64,000 bases of DNA from Macrocystis pyrifera (GCA_031763025.1 JASSKH010000002.1:21839168-21903167), one strand, 5' to 3'; positions 11,343 to 21,995 are shown, counted from the stretch's first letter. Program-made: numbers and translations. Notes: a model not told the origin generated them from the letters alone.

Positions 11343-11358
11343 TAAGCACACAAAACAA

Positions 11359-11373
11359 GGGGGGGGGGGGGGG
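11359..11373 (+). repeat. Poly-G run
   Basis: About 15 consecutive G. The matching place in the right arm (about 49277-49285) is a shorter C-run, so the run length has changed since the arms duplicated. Confidence 0.8.
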
Positions 11374-12059
11374 CTGATAGATTGCTTTGTTTGGGTGGGT
11401 TTGATGTATACATAATCGCATACGTAGGGTTTATGTTCAATGATGCAAGGGCAACGATAGCGATGGACCTGGTACAAAATTGAGTACTGGTACGCAGGAA
11501 CCTCGAAAACCTAAGAAAAAAAGTATCTCATCAGAAATGCAACTGAGTCGCAGGAAGAGTGCTTCGCTGAGTTAGGTGCACCACAGGTTGTGTTGGGAGT
11601 TTACGATTCGACCACAATACTGCTGATGAAAGCGCGAGTATAGTCCTGTACGTGCATTGCTGTAGTTCGTGGTGGTACACTATTGTTGTTATTTTGGGTG
11701 TCCGTCAAAAACAACGTTGTTGCATGCAAAAGAAGGGAGTGATACAGAAAGGACCACACCCGGTATGCACCCACGAAAACGTCCTCATTATTAATAGGTA
11801 TAGACACAGCAGTGATCCGCATACTGGCTGTGACTCATGGTATGATCTGACAACTTTTGCTAGTCCGTGGTTTCTACTGTTGAGCAGGGATGAACTAAAG
11901 CCACACACAGTACACAGACCTGGCACGAACTGACGACGATGATACCACAGCAGCAGCGTAAGATCAGCACAATCGTGGCAATTTACCGGTATTCTGCACC
12001 TGTTGGTTAGGAGTGATTTGCCATCTTTTCAGGTGTTCATGTTGTTCACAACCTGATTT

Positions 12060-13540
12060 GCACTTATCAACGAGAGGGGTTGTATGCTAGTACGGCTGGT
12101 ATTCTTGGTACAATAGGAAGCGTGAGATGTGCATATCGGCTGTTGTTCGGGTTGCATGATGGATAGTACTCTTGGCTTTCTTGGTATGATAGCATGCCTG
12201 AGATGTTCGCATATCGGCTGTTGTTGGGGTTGCATGACAGTGTGCTTGGTGCTCTTGGTATGGTAACACGCTGGGGAGTGAGAACTTGCCATTACTAGCA
12301 GGCAGGATGGCGAAGTGAGCGCCCCCGAGGATTGATCTCAGTGAAGGCGAGGAGCACTGATGAGCGTAGCACCTTGCAAGTGGAGGTAAGCACTTGTCAT
12401 TATGCTATCGCTCAGAGGGAGGTGAAGGTAAACCCCTCCCTCAGATTGGATGCTGTGGAGATTCCAGGAATTTGGTGGGTTTGTGTGCTGTTGAGTGTCC
12501 TGGAGTCTGGTTTTGTAGCGAGGTGAGCGCCCCCGTAGGTTGAGTTCAGTGAAGGTAAGCACTGAGGGCTTAGCATCTTGACAGTGAAGGTGAGCACTTG
12601 TCATTAGAGGGGCAGATGACGGTGAGCATTCCCCTGAGACGTGAGTTTTGTTGGGTTTGTGGGGGATTTAGTGTGTGTTTACTCTATTGCATAATCGGTA
12701 ATGGGTAGTATAGCATCGTACCACTTACAACTTAAATGCACTCACTGTGATTTCATAATGGGTAATGGGTACGGTGGCACCGTACCACTTCTACCTAGAT
12801 GCATTCACTTTCGCTCAAACGACGTGCGGTTGTGTGTCGTCGTTATGGAACAGTCTATGTCACTTATGCTCAGAGGACGTGAAGTTACGTGCCGTCGTCA
12901 GGGCAAAGGCTGCGCTACTCATGGTATTGAATACTACAGCACCGTACCACTTACCACTTAGATACATTCACAGCAGTGTGCCCTCGTCAGGGCAAACGCT
13001 GTGCTACTCATGGTATCGAATACTACAGCACCATACCACTTGCCACTTAGATACATTCACAGCAGTTATGTGCCGTCGTTGTGGCAAAGGCTACGTCACA
13101 TGTGCTCAGACGACGTGAGGTTGTGTGCCTTCGGTAGGGCTAAGGCTGTGCCACTTATTCCCAGACGACGTGAGGTGCTATGCCGTCATCGCGGCAAAAG
13201 GCTCTGCCAATTTGGCCTAGGCGACGTGAATGTTTGGGCCGTTGCTGCGCCAAAGGATTTGCCTTGTTTGCTTAGACAACGTGATATTGTGTGCCGCCGT
13301 CATAGCAAAGGCGGGCGGTGGGAGGCAAAATATCGTACCCGGCGCCGTGGCAGTTTGCTTCACCTAATTTCTGTTCCGAACGCTGTAACACGTTCGCCCA
13401 GCCGACGAGAGGTAGTGTTATGCATTCGCTGTGACAAACGGCTGCCATTTTGGCCTGGACGGCGTGAGGTTTAGCACTGTCGTTCCGGCAAAGGATTTGC
13501 CACGTTAACGCACACGACGTGAGGTTGGGTGCCGTCGTCA
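12060..13540 (+). repeat. Minisatellite cluster, left arm
   Basis: Three degenerate tandem families lie side by side. About 12090-12290 has ~70-bp units around ATCGGCTGTTGTTGGGGTTG. About 12310-12640 has units with GTGAGCGCCCCCG and GTAAGCACTTGTCATTA. About 12690-13540 has ~70-bp units around CGACGTGAGGTTGTGTGCCG and GGCAAAGGCT. The mirror cluster is at about 47190-48640. No host gene is visible. Confidence 0.75.
13100..13474 (+). CDS. 124-codon CxxC-repeat open frame, left arm copy (doubtful gene)
   Basis: This is an ATG-to-stop frame through the minisatellite, built of repeats of about 23 residues (69 bp) with R-R-R-E-V-L-C-x-x-x-G-K-R-L and V-C-R-R-H-x-K-G patterns. The right arm copy (47283-47657) has exactly the same length and about 82% identical residues (22 differences counted). 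Length conservation is notable, but many differences change residues. A repeat unit that is a multiple of three with no stop can stay open by chance. I see no known domain. I rate it more likely a coincidental repeat frame than a gene. Confidence 0.22.
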   Translation: MCSDDVRLCAFGRAKAVPLIPRRREVLCRHRGKRLCQFGLGDVNVWAVAAPKDLPCLLRQRDIVCRRHSKGGRWEAKYRTRRRGSLLHLISVPNAVTRSPSRREVVLCIRCDKRLPFWPGRREV

Positions 13541-15440
13541 AAGGCGGGCAGTGGGTGGTAGAGGATTATACCCTGCCCTGTGGCAGTGTGCATGTATCTG
13601 ACATCTGTTTTCCACGAGTATTTGGCCTGGGTGCTCCGATATCAGACGCGCAAAGAGCTCTGTACGACCTATGAAGGGCACCTGGTTGGCCTATTGAGGC
13701 GGTCCGTACTTCGACACAGCTCTGTGCATGGCATAGACGAGCAAGCATGCACGGGCGGGCGCCGTATCCGGGTGCGGTCGCGTAGCTTGTCGCTACAGCA
13801 GTTTGGACGTTGCCCACGATGAAATAAGGAACTGCAAGTCCTTTTTCAGTACAGTGTATAGTACCGGGGGTATCCATGCATGCAAAGTAACGGTACAAAG
13901 AAATGCTACACTATCGTTCAGGTGTGTACCAAACAATTGTATCTGTACGTGTTTGATATATTGCAGAGTCTCTATCTTGTTTCATGCACGAATATCCAAT
14001 TGTTCATATAATAAATATGCACTTGTGCGGTAGTGTACTTGATTTGGTGTGTCAGATGAGGTTTTCATTGTTCCAAGCACGATCTCAAGTACCACGGTAT
14101 CCTGATTGCTGCAGTTTTCGGGGGGATGAACGACGGAAGAAAAAACGAAACATAAATGAGATATATCTAAGTTTGTCTACACGTTAAAGTCAAACCCTCT
14201 ACGTATACACCTGCTCATATTACTTGGAACAGCGTCTTTAAACACCTATGCGGACCATCTGGTACGCGCTTCAAGCCAGGAAATAAACCGCGTTACCGGG
14301 TATAACAACGGTAATATGTGGCCGGAACAAAATGGTTGAGTACGCTAATCGAGACGGTAATGAGTGTAGGATAGAGAATGTGTGCCTGACAAAGAATCCG
14401 AACCGGGACCACGACACCAGAAATCAGCCAAAGCAACAGTTTAGCGTCCCACCGAAAATAGTTGTCGTTTTTCCGGTGCATGTGTCACAGTGATAGAGAC
14501 AGGATAGGGTGGATGAAGTTATTCTTCTATGTCTTGCGTTCGCCCAGCCGAGCAAAACGCAAGGGGGGGGGGAGGGAAGCACATCCAAGGTAAGGGGATT
14601 ACTGTTGTCAACTCAACCCGTGGCAGAGGGTGCCTTAGATAAGGGGACTACTGTACTTCCGGCGGTCAACCCAAATTACCACCAAGGTAAATGGGTTATT
14701 CAGGAAGTGGACAATCGACCCCAAGGTGCAGACGTTGGAATTAATGAAACAATCGACTTCAAAAGCATATAGGGATCGCTCCGAAATGTGAAGCAGCCGA
14801 GAGTAGAGTTCCTCTTCTCCTGACGACCGTCCTTGAAGATCGAATGCTCGAAAAGAGGGTAAAAATCATGGAAGGCGGCTCTGTGAGTTAATTCAGTGCC
14901 ACAACCCTTGAGAAATACGGGACTGTGATCAATGTCGCGAAAGCGGAAGGCTCTTTAACTGGGTGCCACACTCTTGAGGCAAACTAGGAGGGTCACAATG
15001 AGACAGAAAGGCTACTGGATCCGGGATTATCACGGATATGGCAAAATAATGTAAGCAGAGTCAAGCCCACGAAACCGGAGTTAAAGGTAACCGGTTCCAG
15101 AGCCACCACGGGTACTACCAAGGAGGTGACAGAGTCACACCCAACGAAGTCAGAGAGAACGGTAACTGGCTGATAAACGGCGCCCAACGCTAAGAATGGA
15201 CCGGCGTGTCTCGACAACTATTTGCACGAGTGGGAGTGGTCAATTCAGGGGTAAGTCCATCACGCTCCAAGATCAACGCTATACTCAACTTGCTCAGGTC
15301 AACGTGCTGGGAAAGGTGAGCCCCTTGGTTAGCGTGGCTTGGTACCGGCGAGCACGTGCCTCCATACCAGCCACTAGAACAACAAACGAACCTGTCCCGG
15401 CCAGACAGAAACGTCCAACACATGCAAGTGTTTGAGATCA
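13541..15440 (+). other. Arm sequence without recognisable gene
   Basis: This is ordinary arm sequence matched by about 45100-47190 in the other arm. A short frame at about 14509-14772 is not maintained in the other arm. The stretch 14760-15440 may be decayed 5' pol of gypsy-2, but I cannot show domains there. Confidence 0.4.
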
Positions 15441-18325
15441 AAGAAAGGGTCTCGCCAGGTACACACGAACTCCGAGCGGGTCATCGAGTGTACTGTCGCC
15501 TTGAGTCAATCAGGCAAATGCTGGGCAGTCGTCCGCGGCACAGGAAGTGAGTGCGATGTTGTGGTCGGTGAACTACTTTAGACCGTATGCCTGGGGAAGG
15601 GAGTTGCCCGTCGTCGACTCGGCTGTTCGAAAGTCAGAGATGTTCCTCCATGCGGCGCAGAAGAGAGCTGCGATTCATCGAATGCGCCACGGACCTGCAG
15701 TAGTCACCCTGAGCTCGTCACCTGCTCCCGAATTTCCTGTCAAGGCTGGCGTGTTCTGCTTTGAGGTTGTAGGTTCAGAGATGCTTTTCCAGATGATCCA
15801 CCTTGTTGTCAAACGTACTGAGGCCCGGAGGGACTAGCATCGGAAGGACTCATCCTTGCGAAGCTTGGTGTAGACGAAGAGATTGCACCGGCAACAGAGA
15901 GTGATACAGGAATTAGAGCCAAACGCTTTGTGTACAAATCAGGTGCCACCTGTTATACATGCATACAACCTGTAAACGCGCTCGAAACCAGATAATCAAC
16001 CGCGTTGTGACCCCCATAACATGCCTGATTAATCAACGTCGATGGTTGTTAAGATGACTGGAATTACGGAAACTTGTGACATTCTTGGTGTTGCCGAGTC
16101 ACTACGCCGTAGCTGTGGGTTATCTCCAAGGGCGACGAGACGGTACGAGGGGCCCGTAAGTCCACCCTCTGCCTTATCAACCCAAGTAATTGATACAGGG
16201 CAGAATTCGCGTCTGTTGGAGGGAGACCAGGGAAGAGGTGGAGTGCTACCATGGAAACACGAATATTCTTAGTCGAGCTTGTGGGTCAGGTGAAGAGGCA
16301 AAGATGAAGAGTGATGGTACCTGCAATACCACGAAGGTATACGCCGGCAGACCCATGATAACGAGGACTCAAAGCCAGCTATATCGAAGGCAATGATACC
16401 GGAATTGTTTGCCTTGGTTCGCAACACGTTTGGTGGTCCGGGCGTGGCATGCACAACGTTTCTGACCCAGGGCAAGTATAAGTATCCCACGTTAGCCAAG
16501 GACGTAAAGTATGTGCTCGTATGTAAGCGCAGGGGGAGCAAAAGGGTGACCACGCAAGTGACAGTATCACTCACTAGCACCCTACAATCGTGGAAGGTCT
16601 CTGAGATGTACATATCAGGCCTAAAGCAGGGGCTGCAAATAGGCAATAGGTTCGAGTATGTGTTGTCCTAGGTGGAAGAACCTGGCACATCCTTTAATCA
16701 CGTGTCCTGTGCCGTCGAAGGAGGCACTTGCGGTAAAGCCTCACACTGAGCGATGTGCGTTTCGGAATCGCTATTGGTCCGGGGGGGAGTTTACAGCCGT
16801 GAACCCCCTGTGCCAGTCGCTGAGAGTGTCGGTATGCTACGGTCTTGTCAACCACACCCGAGGGCAGGGATCCGTTTGAACTATGCGAGAGTGGCTGCAG
16901 AAAGCATTATCGGGACTCTGCAAGTCTTCACCTCTTCAGTGAGACGAAGAAGTACTCTCCGAGTGATGGATTCGGCGTTTCGCCCCAGATCTTCGCCCAC
17001 CAAGCGTTTCGTTGACGTTAGTCAGCCTGCCACTGATGGGTATCAGGCCGGGGTTAAACGTTTGTCATGCCTGTCATTGATTATTGTGATGCCTGTCATC
17101 GACGTTTGACAAAATTTACGTGGACGGGTGCATTGCCAAACCGAGGACGACGGTCTTCGCAGTGGGCATCAAGACTATTCATGAATGCTCCGACCTGGCA
17201 ATACCGTCGATATGGCTCGCGCACTTGGTCGGGGGATCGGATAGAAGACTTGCCGAGAATTACACTTTGGCGGAAACCGTTGTACACGATGACCGATCGC
17301 AAGCTCTCGAGGGACGTCGCAAACACGTGAGTATGCGAGTACGTTTTAGCTGGCTTGACGGGAATCTTCGAGAGTATCACTCAGCTACAGCTGCACGTAT
17401 TCCTGGTGGAGACACGTGAGTATGGGAGTAGTCCATAAAGGGATCCGGATGAGGTGAGTATAGGTTTCACTTCCAGGCAGCTGGATAGATTTCACGCTTT
17501 GTATGGACTGCACCTGTGTTCAGACTGCCGTTCTCGCCCGGAGATGTCAATAAGGGAAGAGCGACAAACAGCTTCCAGAGTAGCGAGCGAGGCACACCGT
17601 CTAGATACCAAGGTCCGGAGGGAGGCTTCAGACGTTTGAAGGTGGCAAACGTTCATCGAAGAAGTGTACGACGTCAGCCATGATAGCAGCGAGTGGGGTG
17701 TCCAGATGAAGATTGATAGCAGTTCAGGCGTCAAGTCTAAACCAAAGAAAGCAGCTGGCGACAACTTCAGCCTAAAGCGTTTGTTCAAGTGGTGGGTCTG
17801 GCTGGAAATGGGAAGAAGACTAGGAGGAGTGGAATCGCCGTAGTTGCAGCGGAGGAAAGGGCTTGCGGCGATCTCAGTCTAGACCGCTTGTTCAAGCGGC
17901 GCGTCTGGCTGAGACGGGAAGAAAAAGCTCTGTCATCCGGGGCCGCACTATGTTAAGATCTGGAGGACCATACCAGACTTGGGGGGGTGTTTGCGGCGGA
18001 GGAACGCGGGAGCAACCAACAGTACGACGAGTCGAGGCATGCAGCCACGAGTCGTTGGGCACAGAGAAGAGGCGAAATACTCTGTGGGTGTGGGATGGGT
18101 GTTTCATTCAGCAGACGGTTTCAGCCTGCTCAATGCAAAACGCCTGACCAAGGTGTATAGCGCATGCAGCGCGTGGACCAACAACGAATGTCTTTAGACG
18201 CTACCCAGGCAAGGAAGATAATACGTGCAAAACTTGAAAAGTGAACTATAGGACTAAAAACTAAAGGATTAAAGGATTAAAGGCTAAACCGACTGTTCGC
18301 TCGCGTATACGCGTCATTACGCGTG
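15440..18325 (+). mobile_element. Gypsy-2 relic in left arm (3' half of a Ty3/gypsy element)
   Basis: Decayed pol follows gypsy-1 in order: an RNase H block (MLWSVNYFRPYAWGRE, about 15556-15603), methyltransferase-like traces (about 15700-16230), the integrase zinc-binding part and core (about 16390-16870), and a C-terminal block (FTSRQLDRFHALYGL, about 17465-17510). Then come a polypurine tract and the start of an LTR at 17988. No 5' LTR or gag is identifiable in the arm. It is heavily broken (well over ten breaks) and clearly older than gypsy-1, since it was already present when the arms were duplicated. Confidence 0.75.
17988..18325 (+). repeat. Truncated LTR of gypsy-2, left arm
   Basis: It starts TGTTTGCGGCGGAGG after a G-run and matches the first ~340 bp of the LTR at 39448-39970. 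The match stops at 18325. Confidence 0.8.
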
Positions 18326-18326
18326 A

Positions 18327-18351
18327 TCTCCCACGTCCCTCCGCCGCAACA
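18327..18351 (-). repeat. Inverted LTR terminus joined to the truncated LTR
   Basis: About 25 bases ending CCGCCGCAACA are the reverse complement of the gypsy-2 LTR start. They abut the middle of the same LTR, giving a small fold-back exactly at the inner border of the left arm. Confidence 0.7.
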
Positions 18352-18934
18352 CAACTCCACCCCAACAGCAGAGGGCCAGGTGACGTCGTGGAGCGGCATG
18401 CTCGTATCATGTACACTCGGACGGCTCTCGGATTCAACTGGCACGGCACTACCGATTGCCATGTCGAGGACCATGGCCATATCGAGATAACCGCATCCCA
18501 ATGTGCACGATGGCGAGATCCTGCACCAGTCTTGATTCCGCACGGACCACCCCAGTCACTCCAGGATGCAGTCAATGCCGTGTTCCTGACCGGAGTCGCC
18601 TCCGACTTCTCATTTCCTGGACCTGCTCCGTGCCCCCCCTGCGACGAGAGCTGCGCCCGGCACAACGCCCCAGATCGCGTTTTATTCGCGTTGGTATACT
18701 CGGGGGGAGTCCACGTCTTGCGACGATTTCGACTATGACTGGTATAATGGTTTCCAGCATATGTATGCCTACCTTTGAAAGTTTATGACCTTGCCTGTTC
18801 CCCAGGCACAAACGACACCAGACCGTAGTGCTAGCTACCATGAGTGCGCAAGCCAAGAACGCTTGGAGATTATCGAGGAGACTAGACAAGGACCCATCAT
18901 ACCTCCGCCTTACCGAAGTCCTGGCCACTACGAC
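18352..18934. other. Spacer segment, no gene seen
   Basis: This unique sequence sits just inside the left arm. A frame of about 116 codons (18388-18738) lacks an ATG start and any recognisable domain. I see nothing else here. Confidence 0.4.
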
Positions 18935-19520
18935 GTGGGGAGCGAAGCTGTGCCTTGACGACTCGACTCCGACGTACCGCCGCCTTGGGCGTCTCACGTG
19001 TTCTTCACATGTGTGTTGAAACGTTTCGATTTTTTGTGTGATATTGCTTCTTGATTCGGACTGCCTGCCTGCTTATTATCCTCTTTTTGCTAGAACGCAT
19101 TTTGCAGAAATGTTGCACGGCGCGTCCAGCCCTTCGAGTTCTGCGCAGCTACATTTATGTTAACTGTTCGGTCGGCAGAGTGTTGTTTACGGGGTGCATG
19201 TACTTAACGATCATCGGCGAAAAGTCTACTTGTATGCTTTTTGTCATGTTGGACTTTACTGCGGCGTTTTATTTGGTATGGCTGTGTTCGCGACACGTCG
19301 AGGTCATCGCGATCTGCGCGATGCGCCTGTGATGTTACGTTTTGCTTTTTTGCTTCGAAATAGCGGCAACTGCAGCATCTTCAAACAAGTACCTGGTAAT
19401 ATTCTACGTGGCAAATATCGACGTCGCGAGAGAATTTTCATACCTCCGTCCAACCTTTGATTATATATGGTAACACCTAGGGAACACCAGGGCAACCCTT
19501 GCCCTGCCCTAAAATTCAAA
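18935..19520 (+). repeat. Direct repeat D, copy 1
   Basis: About 585 bp, starting GTGGGGAGCG, matched in the same orientation by 38725-39290 at roughly 85% by eye. Its last ~145 bp (from about 19363) are a separate dispersed repeat that recurs at about 57120, 60296 and 60800 (CATCTTCAAACAAGTA ... CCTTGCCCTGC). Confidence 0.8.
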
Positions 19521-19980
19521 ATTCCAAGAAGAAAGGGAAGAAGAGCTATCCATACAGGCAGAGCGAAATAAGAACGAGAGAGTGCACAGCATCTCTGTTA
19601 TGTGCGAGTATAAATGGTCCCCAAAGCTTCATTGTAGGCAAGTACTGCAGCAGTATTAGAGAGATACATGAGGCAAGGCTGCACATGCGGTATGTAGGCC
19701 TTGTGCGCTTGTAAGAAAGAAAAACGGAAACAAAAGTAAATCCTGCTGCACTAAAACACACCAGTACCGCGGCAAATGCGAGCGCAACTCGACATGGCTT
19801 GCAACGATACAAGTCCCACGCGTTAGCTCAAGATTGCTCGCTTCTGCAGATACCGGGGTTGTGGAAATCGGTAACGTACAGCTCTCGCAATCGGTAATGC
19901 AAAACACGACGATTTCAGAAAGACACTCGTAAAATATTGGGAGCCTGTACACACCGCGTTTTGTTTGGTCGCTTTATTTT

Positions 19981-19997
19981 TTGGCGCTTCGCGCCAA
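19981..19997. other. Perfect short hairpin
   Basis: TTGGCGC and GCGCCAA form a 7-bp stem around a TTC loop. No T-tract follows and the context is eukaryotic, so I do not call it a terminator. Confidence 0.5.
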
Positions 19998-20028
19998 TTG
20001 AGCTTAATTGCCCATAGGAGGTAAGACC

Positions 20029-20289
20029 ATGAAAGTGCGGCTGATCGTTCCGCTGGTGTGTACTTGCGTGGATGACGTCCTGCATTTAGAGAGCCTACAA
20101 CATTTTCGACTAAAAAATATCATGGCCCGAGACCGGATCTTATGCAACAATATTTTGGGTGATAATGGTGCGGAGGTTTCGGGGTATTTGGTCCCAAATT
20201 ATATCAAAACTGATCAGAACTGCGTCTTCTGGGGTTTGTTTGATGAAAAAAAGTGTTCCTTCATTTATCAAACGCTATTATTTGACTAA
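20029..20289 (+). CDS. Hypothetical 86-residue open frame
   Basis: An ATG frame of 86 codons, beginning MKVRLIVPLVCTCVDDV and ending with TAA. I recognise no family, and no second copy in the window supports it. AGGAGGTAAGA ends eight bases upstream of the ATG. It looks like a bacterial ribosome-binding site but equally like a splice donor (AG|GTAAG). A second short frame follows at once (about 20290-20502). It may be noise. Confidence 0.2.
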   Translation: MKVRLIVPLVCTCVDDVLHLESLQHFRLKNIMARDRILCNNILGDNGAEVSGYLVPNYIKTDQNCVFWGLFDEKKCSFIYQTLLFD

Positions 20290-20876
20290 ATGCTTTTTTT
20301 TGGCGGCATTTTCAACCACTTGATAATATTTTCAAAAGTGATTGAAAACGATTTTTTACGAGACCTCGGAGGCATTACACAATTTTGTATGGGTTATAGA
20401 CTAGGCTCGTTAACGGGTCGCGACGCTACGTGCTTCGATACGGTTATACACAGCTGGGACACAGCACTCGTGCATCGGCTTCCACGGAGAGGGAGGGAAT
20501 GAGCACCTTTGCTACCATCGCGTGCGTTGCGGCCGCCCAACTGCAGCTGCTCTAGGCAAAACAACTTTGGGGACGAATAGAACGAGACTACAGCAGTATC
20601 TAAACAATATCTAACGGTTTTTGTCTGACTAAGACCGCCGCAAGCAGCTCATGCTCCGCGAGAGCGAGAGCTCCTTTCTGGTCCAGCGGCTCGGAAATCC
20701 CTCACGCACCTCCCCAAGAGGGTCCACATTCCGTTCCTTCCTTTGAGGAGCTAGTGTTGAAGGTTGATAGCCCAACTCGGCGTGAACGGCTCGTTCGTGT
20801 CGTGGGAGTTTAAAATCTCAGTTGTGTTGTGTTTTCTTTTCCCCCATGATGTAAAACCAAAATAGCGATAAATGAC

Positions 20877-21495
20877 ACATCGAATTACCTAGGTTTACCT
20901 AGATTTTTGCAGAAGCAAAATCTAAAATCTGTCTCATGAAAATATGACAAAAAACGGTATACCAGCGAATTTTTGCCACTTTACGGTACCGACGTGAAAA
21001 CCAGGTTATCAAGGTACACAAAAAAAACCAAATCAAATGACGTTTTATTGCACGGTATACGGTTTCATGGTTCTCCCTAGGGTATCTAGAAACAAAATTT
21101 AAAACTTATCCTAACGGACAAAATGACAAAAAACGGCACACCAGCGCTTTTTAGCCAGTTTACGGTACAAAAAAATTAAACCAGGAAATCAAGGTACACC
21201 AAACCCAAGTTAGATGACATTTTCTAACAAGGTATACCGTATTATGGCAGAACATCGATGTCCGTCCGTCTTACTTGCCAATTTGACAAAAAAAAACGGT
21301 ACACCATTGTACTTTGGCCAGTTTACGGTACGGAAAAGTGAATCGAGGCGATCAGGGCACACCACAAATCAACGTATATGACGTTTTGCACTTTGCTTTC
21401 GATGTTGCAATATATTAGTGCGCAACCCCCTGCCCAGAAAAGGGGGGTTGGAGAAGGGGCGACCCCCCGAGGCTGCCCCAAAGGCAACGCCACGC
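20877..21495 (+). repeat. Satellite block S1 (three ~190-bp units)
   Basis: The units share GACAAAAAACGGTA(C/T)ACC, TTTGCCAGTTTACGGTAC, CAGGGCACACCAAA and AAGGTATACCG. The block ends in a GC-rich tail (about 21395-21495) that also occurs as the terminal segment of the DIRS-like element. The next block (21500-21995) is a tandem duplicate. Relatives lie at 30235, 36240 and 57350. Confidence 0.8.
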
Positions 21496-21499
21496 TTGG

Positions 21500-21995
21500 C
21501 ACATCGAATCACCTAGCTTTACCTAATTTTTTCACGAGCAAAATCTCAAACTTGTCCGATGAAACAATGACAAAAAACGGTATACCAGTGATTTTTGCCA
21601 GTTTACGGTACAGACGTGAAAACCAGGTTATCAAGGCACACAAAAAAAAACAAATCAGATTTCACTTTACACCGTTTTGTGGTTCTCCCTAGGGTATCTA
21701 GAAAAAAAATTAAAAAAATATCCTAAAGGACAAAATGACAAAAAACGGCACGCCCGCGCTTTTTTGCCAATTTACGGTACAAAAAATTCGAACCAGGAAA
21801 TCAGGGTACACCAAACGCAAGTTAGATGACATTTTCTGTCAAGGTGTACCGTATCATGGCAAAACATCGATGTCCGTCCATCTTACTTGCCAAAATGACA
21901 CAAAACTCTGGACCATTGTACTTTTGCCGGTTTACGGTACGGAAAAGTAAATCGAGGCAATTAGGGCACACCAACATCAACGTGTATGACGTTTT
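21500..21995 (+). repeat. Satellite block S2, left part of an R copy split by the DIRS-like element
   Basis: This is a tandem duplicate of S1. It breaks off after GACGTTTT at 21995, and its continuation (CTGTCAAGGTATAC) resumes at about 28391. The uninterrupted version is seen near 57625-57640. Confidence 0.75.

Larger units (their letters stand above)
753..11346 (+). mobile_element. Ty3/gypsy LTR retrotransposon (gypsy-1) with target duplications
   Basis: This is a full-length-looking element with two LTRs (757-1291 and 10798-11342), a primer-binding site, a polypurine tract and gag-pol parts in gypsy order (protease, RT, RNase H, integrase). It is flanked by the 4-bp direct repeat TAAG at 753-756 and 11343-11346. 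The opposite palindrome arm has the empty site with a single TAAG (CTTA on the + strand at 49298-49301). This fixes both borders and shows the insertion is younger than the arm duplication. I count about 25 substitutions plus one ~10-bp indel between the LTRs (about 95% identity), so it is fairly young but not fresh. The coding region is a fossil with many breaks, of the order of ten. It is clearly GC-richer than its surroundings. Two parts are atypical: a cytosine methyltransferase-like module and an RS-rich segment ahead of gag. Confidence 0.93.
1..18325 (+). repeat. Left arm of a giant inverted repeat
   Basis: Apart from the gypsy insertion at 757-11342, this stretch is the reverse complement of 39628-50060. 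Matching landmarks run in order from the outer end (position 1 with about 50060) through 630/49430, 12000/48700, 13300/47400, 14500/46250, 15600/45000, 16500/44100 and 17300/40750 to the inner end (18325 with 39628). Short samples compared by eye agree at about 90% with small indels. The arm is about 7.7 kb without the insertion. It may extend left of the window. It carries minisatellites (12060-13540), a degraded gypsy pol (about 15440-17770) and a truncated LTR at its inner end. I see no host gene in it. The part 1-756 has only a weak open frame at about 93-413 with a hydrophobic segment; the other arm does not keep that frame, so I do not call it a gene. Confidence 0.9.
19521..20876. other. 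Unclassified spacer sequence
   Basis: This is a low-information stretch with one short frame (20029-20289) and a small hairpin (19981-19997). The rest shows no gene, repeat or element I can name. Confidence 0.4.

Noticed and set aside
14509-14772. 87-codon frame in the left arm
   Set aside because: Not maintained in the right arm and without any domain.
19981-19997. Hairpin as a transcription terminator
   Set aside because: No T-run follows, and intrinsic terminators are not expected in a nuclear genome.
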